A stretch of DNA of 64,000 nt, taken from the NCBI GenBank assembly GCA_951799425.1, contig OX637401.1:32103780-32167779 (forward strand), given 5' to 3'. Below, piece by piece: positions 30,410 to 41,608 of this stretch. Source of the stretch: Ilex aquifolium. Taxonomy: Eukaryota; Streptophyta; Magnoliopsida; Aquifoliales; Aquifoliaceae. A program made the position numbers and the translations under genes. Position 1 is the stretch's first letter; each line of letters starts with the position of its first letter. The notes beneath the pieces are model-generated. The model did no database searches. It was not told the origin of the DNA and worked only from the letters and a program-made list of their open reading frames with translations.

Positions 30410-31264
30410 TTAAGGATTCAAAAGACAATTGTACCCCTTAACATGAGTATGAATTGGATTGATCAATGGAAAAATAGTCATTACAGGATAAATAGTTGTT
30501 CATAATTATGATATATACATGGGTCCTATATATGTATATGTTACATACCAAATATGGGTATAGATCGAATTCAATCTTTATAAAGAGAAGTTTGGATTTA
30601 GAAAGGTTTGAAGAAACCAGTCCAAACCCTTCTCAAAAATCCATCCAAACAAGTCTTGAATGACTTACCCAATAGTCAATTACACAACCAATTGAACAAA
30701 CTCACAATTCATCTCCCACCACCCGTTAGCCTCTCTCTCTCATCTATATCTATTTTTTTATTTGAGTCGAAGAGATCCCATAGCTCGTCGCCTCTATTCT
30801 TGCTCAATCTTTGTGTCTCTTTTGTTGAACCAAGTAATGGATGTTGTTAACCCCCAAGAGGTTATCTTAAGTGCTAGTCGACCACTTGATAAATGTCTTA
30901 AGTTGACATTGATCAAAGATTCAATATTCCATAAAGGTAAAAAAAATGTTTCTTAGGGTCACCTCTCCTTCATTTAACCCTTGTGCGTGGAGAAGAGACT
31001 TTACGCGTAGACATAAGTTGACTACAAACTATGAGTTCAAATGGACTCGGCTGGTGGGAAGTTTCTGAGTTATATAAAAAAATAATAATTAGATGTTGTT
31101 GCCCTAATCTTTCCCTTTTTATAGTTCTCTCAGATTTTGTCTCTTCCTCCGATTTCTAGGTTTTAATTTCATATCTAAAACAAAACTCACTTTTTTAAGT
31201 TCAAATTCCAAAAGAATTAAAAAAAAATGTGTGCTTTAGTTGGATCTAACTCAATTAATTGAAA
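30410..31264. other. Intergenic; no supported gene
   Basis: There are short open frames but no recognisable domain or splice structure. A segment at 30839-30950 can be read as MDVVNPQEVILSASRPLDKC and onward, with no family I recognise. It could be a gene fragment, but I cannot support that. Confidence 0.35.
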
Positions 31265-31483
31265 TCTATAATATAAAACAGGGCGACTTCAACATTCAAC
31301 GGTCTTAAATCAATTCATCCAATGGTCTTAAATCAATTCATCAAACGGTTATTGATACTCTTTCATTTCCCCTCAAATTCATCTCTTTTCACTCATTATT
31401 TTTCAAAATCAAACCAACCTCAGTCACATCTGTCAGAGATGCAGCCTCCCCCTACATCTTTTTTTTCCCCCTCCGTCAGTCCT

Positions 31484-31605
31484 CTCTCTCTCTCTCTCTC
31501 TGTTACTCCCCAACGACACCACAACAACACCACCACCACCAGCGCCACTTCGTCAGCAACACCACCACCCTTCACCGCCCACCCCACCGACCCAGGTAAG
31601 CTCTT

Positions 31606-31636
<31 letters not shown>

Positions 31637-31637
31637 A
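31484..31637 (+). repeat. CT-rich microsatellite tracts inside the Helitron
   Basis: Two CT runs (31484-31501 and about 31600-31636) flank a CAC/ACC-rich segment. The ORFs here are compositional artefacts. Confidence 0.8.
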
Positions 31638-32842
31638 CCTCCCTCTCTACGCATGCACACACAATCGAACAAACACAAACACACCCCCACCCAGCCAGAG
31701 CACGCAATCACAGTCACACACACACACATCATGGCACACCCAATATGTTAATCTAGGGTTTTGAATTGGGTGTTAATTTAGGGTTTTGAAATTTGGTGTT
31801 AATTCCTCTCCTCTTACTTTCTGTTTTCCTCCATCTCTATTACTAAAGACAGATTGATATGTATTGGGAATGCATTTTTCGATAAGAAGCATTGAGAAGG
31901 CATTGGATAAGCTTAGATACAAAAACTTAGTATTTCACTAATTTATAAATTTAAAATTGGGATTAATAGGATGTATTTAAATGTTGGTAAATTATTTTAG
32001 AGTTTATCTTTTAATTTTATTGGTAGATTTAGATTATGAATCTGGATTTAGTGTTTTATCATTTGGAGCAATGTTTTAGGGAGACTTTAATTGATTGATT
32101 AACAAATATTTCTGCTTCTTATTTCTCTTCTTAATTCTTCTGATCTCTTTCTCTTATGCTTCTTCTTAATTTCCGTCTTATCCAAATTCTTCAACCCCAT
32201 TTGCATTAACTGGTAGAGTCTACCTCAGTTGGTATTAGCGTTATCTTCAATCTATATCGCAGATCCTAGACATCAAATTTAATTTGAAGATATTATTGAT
32301 CTACTAATTTGATGGGGATTCTGCATACATAGGCTTGGCTTTTAGCATTGCTAAGGCCACTCATAGGATGCATTGCACATCCCACTTGAAACTCTAGATA
32401 TCATAAGTTATCTCTTACTTATTCTTTACGCTTCAGCTTGGAATGGTCAGTTTGTTTCCCTTAGTTTGATAAGGCTACTACTAGCAGCCAATGGGAGTCA
32501 ATATACTCTATGTTTCTCGAACATAAATAAGTTTTGACTGAATATAACAATGCCCTTAAATGTGGAAGTGCTAGGCGCCTAGGAAGACATCAAATCATCA
32601 TTTTGTTTTGCATGGGATGTAGCCTGCACTTAATTTATTGTCAGTACGCTCACTGTGTAGGTTAAAAAATATGTGTCTATGTTTGAATAATGGGTACAGC
32701 TAGGTAAATATGTCAATTTTTCTTGGGAATTCAAAAGATAAATTCTTAAAGATTCATTTCATACCTTTTAATGATTTATTTGCCATATTGTTTGTCTACC
32801 TATTTGCAGTAACCACAAATGTGGCTGGACCTTTAGGCGCAA

Positions 32843-32932
32843 ATGTTGCTTAGCCTTATTCGGAAATCAAAAGATGGAGGCTTGGATGTAATCGAGACTT
32901 ACGTTTTCTGGAACTTGCATGAATCAGCTTGA
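32843..32932 (+). pseudogene. Captured beta-galactosidase (GH35) exon fragment
   Basis: The frame starting at 32843 includes [20 protein letters not shown] followed by LHE. This is the strongly conserved N-terminal block of plant GH35 beta-galactosidases, usually preceded by MWPDLIQ. Here that block begins [10 protein letters not shown] and ends in TGA right after LHESA, where the family continues with EP and about 700 more residues. No other GH35 exons were found nearby. The fragment therefore looks like one exon carried by the surrounding Helitron rather than a working gene. Confidence 0.8.
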
Positions 32933-34814
32933 AATCAGGTTTTCTCTCTTTTCCAAATTTTTTGATTTTATTTCAAATTATTGATTTGATTTTGTTTCAA
33001 ATTTCTGAATTTTGTTTTGTGAATTTGCTATTTTGTTTCTTTGTTGTGGCAAATTTCATATGCTCTACCTATTTTGTTTCTTTATTGTGGCAGATTTCAA
33101 GTGTTTGTGATTGAATAAACAAGCATTTTACTTGCACGCAGTTGCCTTTTGACTATGTTTTCCCAATGGTGAGTTTATGAGTTGTTTTAGATTCCATCTA
33201 AAGTTTTCTCTTCGGCTACCATTCAATTAGTTTGCTTCTAACTTTTTTTTTTAACATTTTAGGATCATATTCAAGTCTATGTGGTAGTTTTTTTTTTTTT
33301 TTTTATGTATATTGTATATATGATGCACAAGTGTTTGTTGTTTTTAAATCTGGGCATTATGTGGAGCGATGGTATGCTGCGATCGGTTGTGATTTGGAGC
33401 AATGGGTCTCTTTTGGAACATTGTGTTAGGCATTTTGCTTGATCGGTCTCTCTCTTTGGTAGATGAAAGGTATAAATTTTTAGTTTTTCAATTTTATGGA
33501 AATAAAGTTGCAAACAGGAATATCATTGCTTTCTAAAGTCTCTTATCTCTTACCATTCAACAACACAATTCAAGTTAGTCAACAATTGTAAGAATAGAAG
33601 ATTAAGTTACCGTAATGATTTTGTTAAGTTACCGTAATGAAAGATTTTGTTCTACAACACAATTTGTTCTACTTTTTCCCTCCCATTAGTTGGTGAACCG
33701 CTACAAGCCTGCAAGTACAAACTTTTTTCTCTTTTTTATTTTTATTTCCCTTAACCTACTATTTATCTTCATCTTTCTTTATTTTTTTAGTATTGTTGTT
33801 TGTTCCTTTTTTTTTCCTTTCTAGGTCCAAAACTTAATTTGTTTAGTACAATCGATGTTTCATGGTCCGAAGCACTCATTTGTTTATGGGTGTGTCGGCG
33901 GTTCTGTTGATGGATGGTGATGTTGTTGGTGGTGGGTTTTTATTGTGTGCATTGCCTATTGGATAGTTTGGTAAAGTTCAAATGGCGGGTTGAATTTGTT
34001 GGTGCTATGAATTAAACCGAAGTGGTGATTTTCTATTATGAATATCTTGCTGCTATGAATCCATGTCACTCCACACGTTTAACCCATTGATTATATGCCT
34101 ACCTCTAATCTATTTGTTTCTAACAAAGTTCAATTTGTACCTTTTTGTTGTAGGAGGAAGATTCCTCCTCTACATCTGCTACTTAGCCTTGGATGGAGGT
34201 TGGTACTTAGGACATCCCAAACCAAGAAGATATCCCAAGTAATCTTGAACTACTTGGTTGGTTCGCCGTTCGCGACCGACCCTTATGGTTTAAATCAAGT
34301 TCTTTAATTTAACATTGATTTTGTGAATTGATTCTCACAATTTCAAGGTTTGTGAAGGTCGCACAATAATTTTTTTTTCTGTTCTCCTTCGTTTGATATG
34401 ATTTGATATTGGAGATTACTGTATTGTTTTCATTATAGAATAATATTTGTTCAACTAGTATAATAAAAGGGTCCTCTCAGCGACCTATAAAATTGGTTCT
34501 TGAATTAATTTTTTTCAGACTCTGTATTCTTATGTTTGACTTTGTATTTTCACATGCCTTGAGGATCTTTAAGGATATCAGTGGATGTTAAACAAAGAAA
34601 TAGTGATGGCAGTGGTAATGGTGGGGTTGATAAGGTAAGATTTATTGATCATGTTTTCATTATAGATTTAGGTTTTAAAAGGATTTTCTGATATCTATTA
34701 GATTGAGTATAAGTAGGCAACCCTATGTTAGGTTGGTTACGGTTATCCCTGTATGCTTTATGAGAAAACTAAGGAGAAGAGAAGCACAATATTCTGAAAA
34801 TGTATTACTCTATC

Positions 34815-36633
34815 TGTCACACCCCAACTATTTTTTTTTTCTTCTTCAATAAAAATAAAAATATACCCAGGCGTGACTAAATAATAAAATCACACCGAAC
34901 TTATGATAACCTCCCTTGTATTATTACATTCCGCGTACTAGTACATAATCCTCGCAGGATTATTACAATTATTCTTGATACAACATAAAAAGGAAATAAT
35001 AATAGCTGACTCTATCCATTGTCCTTTCAGTCTATCCTTCGGCCCAGCTTCATATTTCTGAAAAAAAATGTTAGATAGGGATGAGCTCACCAGCTCAGTA
35101 GGATAACGTTTATCAATGACTACCAAGATTTTAAAACAATGCATAATATATTTAAATAACAGATAAATATAGGAGTAGAACAAAATAATAAATCAGATAA
35201 ACCAATAAATTTCAGCACATTTCGATCATATCAATCCGTCAATTTTCTGGTCCACGCATGAACCGCCTCCGGAGAAAACTTTGGGGTCTTGCACCCTAGG
35301 GAACCAAATGCCCTTCTTGCTTTTTTTGGAAACACCAATACCGGGAATTATGTGGTGTCACACAGGCTACCACGGTAACCGATATTACTAACCAGTGAAC
35401 CCAAAGACTAGTAGGAATCCTGTGAATTCTCGCAAGGATCACGCATCTACTAACCCTCAGCCCTCGATCATGTGCATTCATAGTAACTTTATAAAAATCA
35501 CAAGATAAAATCATATCGTAGTCAAACCCAACAGCAAAAATAAAACATTTGTTATGCAGCGTGGTTTCACAAGATAACTATCGTCTCCATATAAATAAAA
35601 AAAATCACAACATGTACATGATCACGATTTATTTATAAAATCCCAGTTTGACCCCATGATTAAAACGATATAATAAGGCATTATAAAAAATATATATTTA
35701 ATATGGAGCCCCCAAATATGCATGAAATGCATCAATGACAGTAAAAGATAAAAGAAACCCTACCTCTGTCTTGACCTCTACTCGATACCGTATACTGTAA
35801 CAAAATAATTAAAATAATGTTTTAGAATAACAATAGATAATAAGAGCTTAGTTAAGCTAAAATAATTTATGGAATAAAAAAATAATAATACTTAAATTTG
35901 ATCCAAATATATTTAATAATGATCAATTTTAAGTAACTCGAATCTATAGACTAAACAATAACTAAAATGATCTTACCAAAAGAAAATTTTTACTCGAAAG
36001 CAGTCAACAAAATTTGGACCCCTTTTCTCTCTCTCTCTCTCTCTTTCTCTTTCTCCCTCTCTTCCCCTTCCTTTCCTCTCCTTCTCTTCCCTTGGTGCGT
36101 TGCCTGAAGCCCAAATGCAGGCTATTTATAGCCAAGCCTTGGCTTCCCTTACGTCATCCATGATGCAAGTTGCTTGCATCACAGGGACATTTGTCCATTT
36201 GATTGCCGTCTCTCTCTTCTTTTTTTTTTATCCTTGGTACACGTTTCAAGACCTTGCTAACTCAAATCTTAAAATATCCAACGTTTCCAAATCTTTGAAA
36301 TTCTCCAAATCTTGCAAATCTTGCAAAAAAATATCTGTAACACGACAATAGTCCTTTACCCACATATTGGTGTAAGTTGTCCTTTTACCCACATATATCT
36401 ATATATATATGTATAGATATTTACATTTATATATGATACGAAATTTGACCTATATTCTAATTATTTGACTTATTTTCATTCGAAGAGTCTATATTTGGGG
36501 TCCATTTGCTCATAAAAATTTATTATGTTAAAAATAAACTTCAATTATGTAGAATTATAATTGACGACCTAATTAACGTGTTAGTGATTTTATTTTATTT
36601 TATTATTTTATTTTTATTTTATGAGTCGTCACA
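34815..36633. mobile_element. Candidate solo LTR (1.8 kb) with 5-bp target duplication
   Basis: The sequence starts TGTCACACCCCAAC and ends GTCGTCACA, giving the TG...CA termini of an LTR. It is flanked by exact CTATC duplications (34810-34814 and 36634-36638). TGTCACACCCC is a start I associate with plant gypsy LTRs. No gag-pol frame or second LTR copy lies within the window. The simplest reading is a solo LTR left by recombination. It lies inside the candidate Helitron and so inserted after it. Confidence 0.7.
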
Positions 36634-38668
36634 CTATCATGTATGCAGAAAGAAATAAAGAATGTCACACCTTTATTGAAATGTTGTGTGTCAGTCCAAT
36701 TGAGTAGAAAATTGCATTTCATTGGCTCTATGAGTAGAAATTCTTTATTCGTTAAGAGCTTTCTTCTTTACTGCTTCACTTTGATTAGCATTGGTTTTTT
36801 TGTGTTTATGTTAGGCAATAGATGAATGAAGCTTTTGTGAATTATGTGGGGTGACAATACGAGTGTATGAGGTAAAAAATATGAGATGACACTTTTTCCA
36901 TGAAAGTTCAATTATATAGTCTTTAATATGAATGTTAGATTCGCTCTTGACGTTGCAGACATTGCGATCAGGTGATAAGGGCTTGAGAGATCTACGGTCG
37001 GGGAACGAAATATGAGGGGCAAATAGGAGAAAAGATAAATGCTTCAATGAAAGCTCATTCTTGGTGTAGGTGAATGGACTAGCAAATCTGATTGATTGCG
37101 TCTAATATGTGTCTGTGTAACTCAGTCTAATGGTTTCAATTTATAGGCTATTGAGAGAGGATGAGATAATACTGTATATACCGGTGTTTGTTTCATGTAA
37201 TGAGAAGAAAAGAGAAATTTGTGTGATTGTTTGAACAAGGTTTGGTGTCTTCTCTCTATTGTTCTTTGTTATTTTCTTTGCTCAGAAATAATGTGGGCTA
37301 AGATCAAAAGTGAGGAATAAATATCCAAATTCAATTATTTCCATTATACCCATGTTTGACTGTTAAACTAGATATGAACTCTATTCCAAGTGTCCTAAAT
37401 ATATGATACAGTAAACAGAAAATGCTTCCTACTTTAATATCAGGTCATATTTTTTATCTCCATTCTGCTCTAATTGGAAGAAATGCATGGATGACTATTT
37501 AATTGTTTCAAAGTGTCTAATTTATTTGGGTTTTGGATTGGATTATCTTTGGTTTCTTGGTTTTGCTTTGTCTATGTGAGACTTATTCTTTAGTCATAAA
37601 TTCTTGGTATTATATAACTGTCTAAGTGTGACTGTAATAGCCATTTCCTAATGAATAAGTTGAAGTGAATGCACCTTAGGAGGCAAATTGATTTGTTGGA
37701 AATTTAAGAGAATGTGTAATTTCCCTTTAGTTCAAGTATAGGATTAAACCGAGAATGTATTAGAATTTAGAAGTGATGAACTGCTAACTTCTTTTATGCT
37801 CTAGGTCCACTTATCCCCAGAGGGCATATTTCATCACACTATAGCATAATCAATCCATATTCAGTTGATTAATTGATGGGACCTAGAAGTTTTCATGTTT
37901 ATGATGATACATATAATGAAAAGTGAATTGTGTTAGGTCAATGATATTGCTTTGTTCCTTGCATTCATTGGCAACATAACTGAACTATTAGTTATAATAT
38001 TTTGGCTTCTCTTTGATTTTTTTTTTAATGTATTAGGATTTACTTTTTTTAGAAACTTTTAGGTTTCGATTAGAAAAGATGTAAATTGTGTATACAAGTT
38101 GACATTTTCACAAGTTTTAGAGGAAATTTGCTTCTTTTTTTTTTTACACCAAGAAATTTATTTGGCCTCCTAAATGAATTATGTGTGTCACTTTACTCTT
38201 GGTAATGCTATTTTTTTTCCTTCAAATTATCGACTTCTTTTGTTACATCGTACCTTGAGGCAGCTTCCACCTTCAATATTCAACACATTTGCCTACCAAA
38301 ATGATTTATTTGATGCTTGGGTTTGGATCAACTCCTTTAATAGATATAACACAAATTTATGGGAGGGACTTCAAATGTCTATTGTTCTCCAAGAAATAAC
38401 TCAATAAACAATAATAATCAAAGAATAATCTCAAAATTATCATCAATACATGAATTAAATGTTAATCTAAGTATCAAAATTTCAATAGATTTAAAATCAA
38501 GAATGATCAAGAAACTAACCAATGGTGCATTCTTTGTGTGTGTGTTTTAAAAGTAGCCAAGGATTTGATTTGAGCTTCACTTAAAAGTATCTTTAGGCAA
38601 TGTAGTATTCTTCGAATTTTAATTTAGTTTTTCGTTACACCGTGCCTTCAGGCACAAACAATTACTAG

Positions 38669-39072
38669 TTTGAGATATATGGTGATAATTTTCTACACAC
38701 AGGAAAAGGTAATTTGAATCTAAGATGAAATTGGCGAATTAGAATTGATTATTTCTCAACATAAATTTAAAAATAACAAGACCTGGTAACATGAATAATA
38801 AATAAATTGGGTTAATGTCAAAAATATATAATTCAAAAATTGACACAATTAACATGTTTAACTAGCATTGTATGATTTGTTCAAAAAAAAAAAACTTGCA
38901 TTGAATTAAAAAAAGAGATAATGGGATGTGAGTACCTTTTTCAAAACTTATTTGGCTTTAAGTATCACTTCCAAATTTATCCTCCTTTAAGTCCTTTTTT
39001 TCATCAAATAGTTGTCAATAAGTACACATTTTAAAACATTTTCAAATTCTTTCTAAATTGTATTCCATAATT
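38669..39072. other. AT-rich intergenic stretch
   Basis: No gene or clear element is seen apart from weak outward similarity to the far side of the inverted-repeat element that follows (both contain an AAGTACA-T-rich block). Confidence 0.4.
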
Positions 39073-39603
39073 ACCCCTACCATAAATAGTGCATACTTAA
39101 CATTGAATGTGAGACTTTCAAGATTAGAATGTGAGACTTTCAAGATATATATATATCGTGTCTCTCTTTGATGACACTGTTTGCATGTCAATTTTTCGAC
39201 TCCCTCTTTAGGTGCAACTCTTTGAGTGGGCAAAATATATATTGTCATCATTTAGGTACAATCTACTGTTGTCACTCTTTACTGACACTGTTTGCATTAC
39301 ATGATGCCACTGATTGGACCCACATTGTCATTATATCGTGTCTCTCTTTGGTGACACTGTTTGCATGACAATTTATATCGTGTCTCTCTTTGGTGACAAT
39401 GTTTGCATGACAATTTTTCGACTCCCCCTTTAGGTGTAACTTTTTTAGTGGGCAAATATATATTGTTATCATTTAGGTACAATCTACTGTTGTCACTCTT
39501 TACTGACACTGTTTGGGCACTATGAAGGAGGCATTACATGATGTCATTGATTGGACCCCTATTGTCATTATATCGTGTCTCTCTTTGGTGACACTGTTTG
39601 CAT

Positions 39604-39664
<61 letters not shown>

Positions 39665-39789
39665 TGTGTGTGTGTGTATATATATATGTATGTATATATG
39701 AAATTTCAAAATTCAAATGATACACAAATATCAAATGGAATCTTGAAAGTCTCACATTCAATTAGGTATGCACTATTTATGGTAGGGGT
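39073..39789. mobile_element. Element with about 50-bp terminal inverted repeats and internal tandem repeats
   Basis: The left arm 39073-39123 starts ACCCCTACCATAAATAGTGC and continues through GAATGTGAGACTTTCAAGAT. The right arm 39740-39789 is its reverse complement with only a few differences. Between them, a unit of about 180-195 bp beginning ATCGTGTCTCTCTTTG is present in two near-complete copies (about 39155 and 39377) and two partial copies (about 39335 and 39572), followed by a TA microsatellite. There is no transposase. Weak inverted similarity continues outward, so the true ends may lie farther out. The superfamily is unclear. Confidence 0.7.
39605..39661. repeat. (TA)n microsatellite
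   Basis: About 28 TA dinucleotides in a row end in TAGATGTGTGTGTG. This accounts for the Ile-Tyr repeat frames on both strands. Confidence 0.9.
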
Positions 39790-40097
39790 AAAAGGGCTTT
39801 TATGAATTTTTTTTAGCACATGTATTTCTATCCCAATTATTTTAAAAAAATGTACTTTTATCCTATTAAGTTTTTTGGGAGGTACCGGCCTCCCTAAGCC
39901 CCTTAAAAAAATAGAAGATGTTCGTTATTTTTTTTTTATCAGGTATCACACTAAATCCTTATAAAATAAGAAGATTTTCTTCATATTGTGTATATTTAAT
40001 AAAATTTTAGTTTATGAAAAAAGTTTGAATATAATGGGGTTTTAGTTGAGAGATAATAAAATGTTTGTTGTGAGCTTGCAAGGGGATGAACATTTAA

Positions 40098-41080
40098 GAA
40101 CAATGAACATGATATTAATATGGTGCTAATAGATTTATAGTTTATTTATTTAATAAACCTAATTCTAGTCCAACAAATTTAAATTTAAATTTTCTATTCA
40201 TGAATTATAAAGTTCAACTCGAACACGACACAATAATAAATATATCAGTTAATATCAAAAACATTTGGCATGGATAATTAAATGTGTAAGGTTAGGATTG
40301 GTTTGTGTTATTTTTTTTTTTTTAAGTTTGATACACGAATCATGTTTTGCCGCATGTTATGCTCGATTATGAATCATACTTTTGTATTGAACATAAGATA
40401 TTGTATCTCTTTTTTTCATTTAAAAGTAATTTTAATCTTACTCTATTATTTGTTTATTGAAAATAATTACAGCACTCTTTTTCATCTATACTATAATAAG
40501 TCTATTATATGTCTATAAGTATATTCAAACCAATTAAGTTAATTCTCTATTAACTTTTTGTATATATGTGTTGTCTGGATTTGTTAATGAATATTCTGGT
40601 TTCTAATTTTATCTTTTTTTAATTTTACCATATATCCATTTGATGAGTTTTGTAACTTATTGCATTATAATTGAATTAATAATAAACTCCATTTATATTG
40701 AAATATTATTGTGAATCTCACTTACTAATAAGTTACTACTTTTTTTTTTATGGTCGAAAAAATGGGTGAAGATAAAGAAGAGCGTCCAGAGACCACCTCG
40801 ATAGGTCTTCATTGGCGGGATAAGAAGTTACTAATTACTACTTAAAACAATGAATTAATTTCTTAGGGTTGAGTTGTCATATAATCTATAGGATTAATGA
40901 ACGTGATATTTTTGTGGTCCCAATAGATTTGTTATTTATTTATAGGCGCCAATTAATTTTAATTTTAATTTTAAATATTTTATTAATTTATGAATTATAA
41001 AGTTCGACTCAAGCACGACGTGATAATAAATATATCGGTTAGTGTCAAAACATATGAAACTAATAATTAAATGTGTGAGC
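40098..41080. repeat. Direct duplication: about 40098-40290 and about 40898-41080
   Basis: Both segments share, in order, GAAC-TGATATT, CAATAGATTT or TAATAGATTT, ATGAATTATAAAGTTC, ACTC-A-CACGAC, ATAATAAATATATC-GTTA and AATTAAATGTGT. They are in the same orientation, about 800 bp apart, with many substitutions. They could be the two ends of an old retro-element with decayed long terminal repeats, or an ancient tandem duplication. Confidence 0.6.
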
Positions 41081-41140
41081 ATTTATTTTTGAGGAGAGGA
41101 GTAAATGTGCAATGTATTTGGTTTAAACGTTATAATTAAG

Positions 41141-41295
41141 AGTAATGCTAGATAAATTTAAAAATTAGACTTAATAATCTTAACCATTCAATAGGTAGTG
41201 GATCCCAATAAATGTTAGGACTCACAATAAAATTAATGATTTTAATTATTAAATCTAATTTTTAAATTTATTTTTTAAATTCATCTAACATTGCT
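41141..41295. mobile_element. MITE with about 28-bp terminal inverted repeats
   Basis: The left end AGTAATGCTAGATAAATTTA followed by AAAATTAGA is mirrored at the right by an imperfect reverse complement ending TCTAACATTGCT. The interior is short and AT-rich, with no coding capacity. The flanks are AATTAA-like on both sides, but an exact duplication could not be fixed. It lies about 50 bp upstream of the ABRE-like motif of the peroxiredoxin promoter. Confidence 0.7.
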
Positions 41296-41344
41296 AATTA
41301 ATGAATATTTTCTCCTCCAAATGGACAGATGTTAAGGCCGTCAT

Positions 41345-41351
41345 ACGTGTC
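41345..41351 (+). promoter_or_regulatory. ABRE core (ACGTGTC) upstream of PER1
   Basis: The heptamer ACGTGTC lies 258 bp upstream of the peroxiredoxin ATG. It is the known abscisic-acid response core bound by ABI5/ABF bZIP factors. Function here is inferred from its position and the gene identity. Confidence 0.55.
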
Positions 41352-41445
41352 GGAAGATGGAAGACCTACCCAACAGGCAACAGTCAGGTTACTCATCAGG
41401 TGGCAGCGGGATGCCACGAGGCCAAGACACATGCCACGTTCTCTT

Positions 41446-41454
41446 CATGCATGC
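41446..41454 (+). promoter_or_regulatory. RY element (CATGCATGC) upstream of PER1
   Basis: CATGCATG is the RY motif bound by the B3 factors ABI3, FUS3 and LEC2 in maturing seeds. It sits about 155 bp upstream of the ATG, close to a CCACGTT sequence that may act as a coupled G-box-like site. The combination is typical of seed-specific promoters. Confidence 0.6.
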
Positions 41455-41496
41455 GCTAAATCAGTCACTAACCCTTTCCTTTTTCAAATCCATTAG

Positions 41497-41505
41497 TATA
41501 ATATA
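41497..41505 (+). promoter_or_regulatory. Possible TATA box of PER1
   Basis: TATAATATA lies about 105 bp upstream of the ATG and just downstream of the RY and ABRE-like motifs. A second AT-rich candidate (ATATATAATA) occurs nearer the ATG, so the assignment is tentative. Confidence 0.4.
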
Positions 41506-41608
41506 CGTACTGCTGAAGCCAAAAGACAGAAAATATAGAAAGAAAACACAATATATAATAGAAACTGCAGCTGCTCCTCCTTGATCAGTACAGTACGTAC
41601 ACTAGAAA

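Larger units (their letters stand above)
31265..38668 (+). mobile_element. Candidate 7.4-kb Helitron with captured gene fragment and nested LTR
   Basis: The left end reads TCTATAATATAAAACAGGG, a typical plant Helitron start, preceded by A. The right end has a perfect 6-bp hairpin (GTGCCT at 38642 pairing with AGGCAC), a 9-nt spacer and CTAG at 38665-38668, followed by T. This matches the expected hairpin, CTRR end and A/T insertion site with no target duplication. The 3' terminus is almost the same as that of the small element ending at 20421. The interior has CT microsatellites, a beta-galactosidase exon fragment (32843-32932) and a 1.8-kb candidate solo LTR. No RepHel frame was found, so it is non-autonomous. 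Pairing of these particular ends is inferred. Confidence 0.55.

Noticed and set aside
30608..30956. Two overlapping small ORFs near the Helitron 5' end
   Set aside because: They have no domain, no plausible splice partners and a composition like the flanking intergenic DNA.
36100..36351. 83-aa ORF
   Set aside because: It lies inside the candidate solo LTR, downstream of a CT-rich tract, and has no domain or homology I recognise.
39500..39761. Ile-Tyr repeat ORFs on both strands
   Set aside because: They are translations of the (TA)n microsatellite and have no independent coding support.
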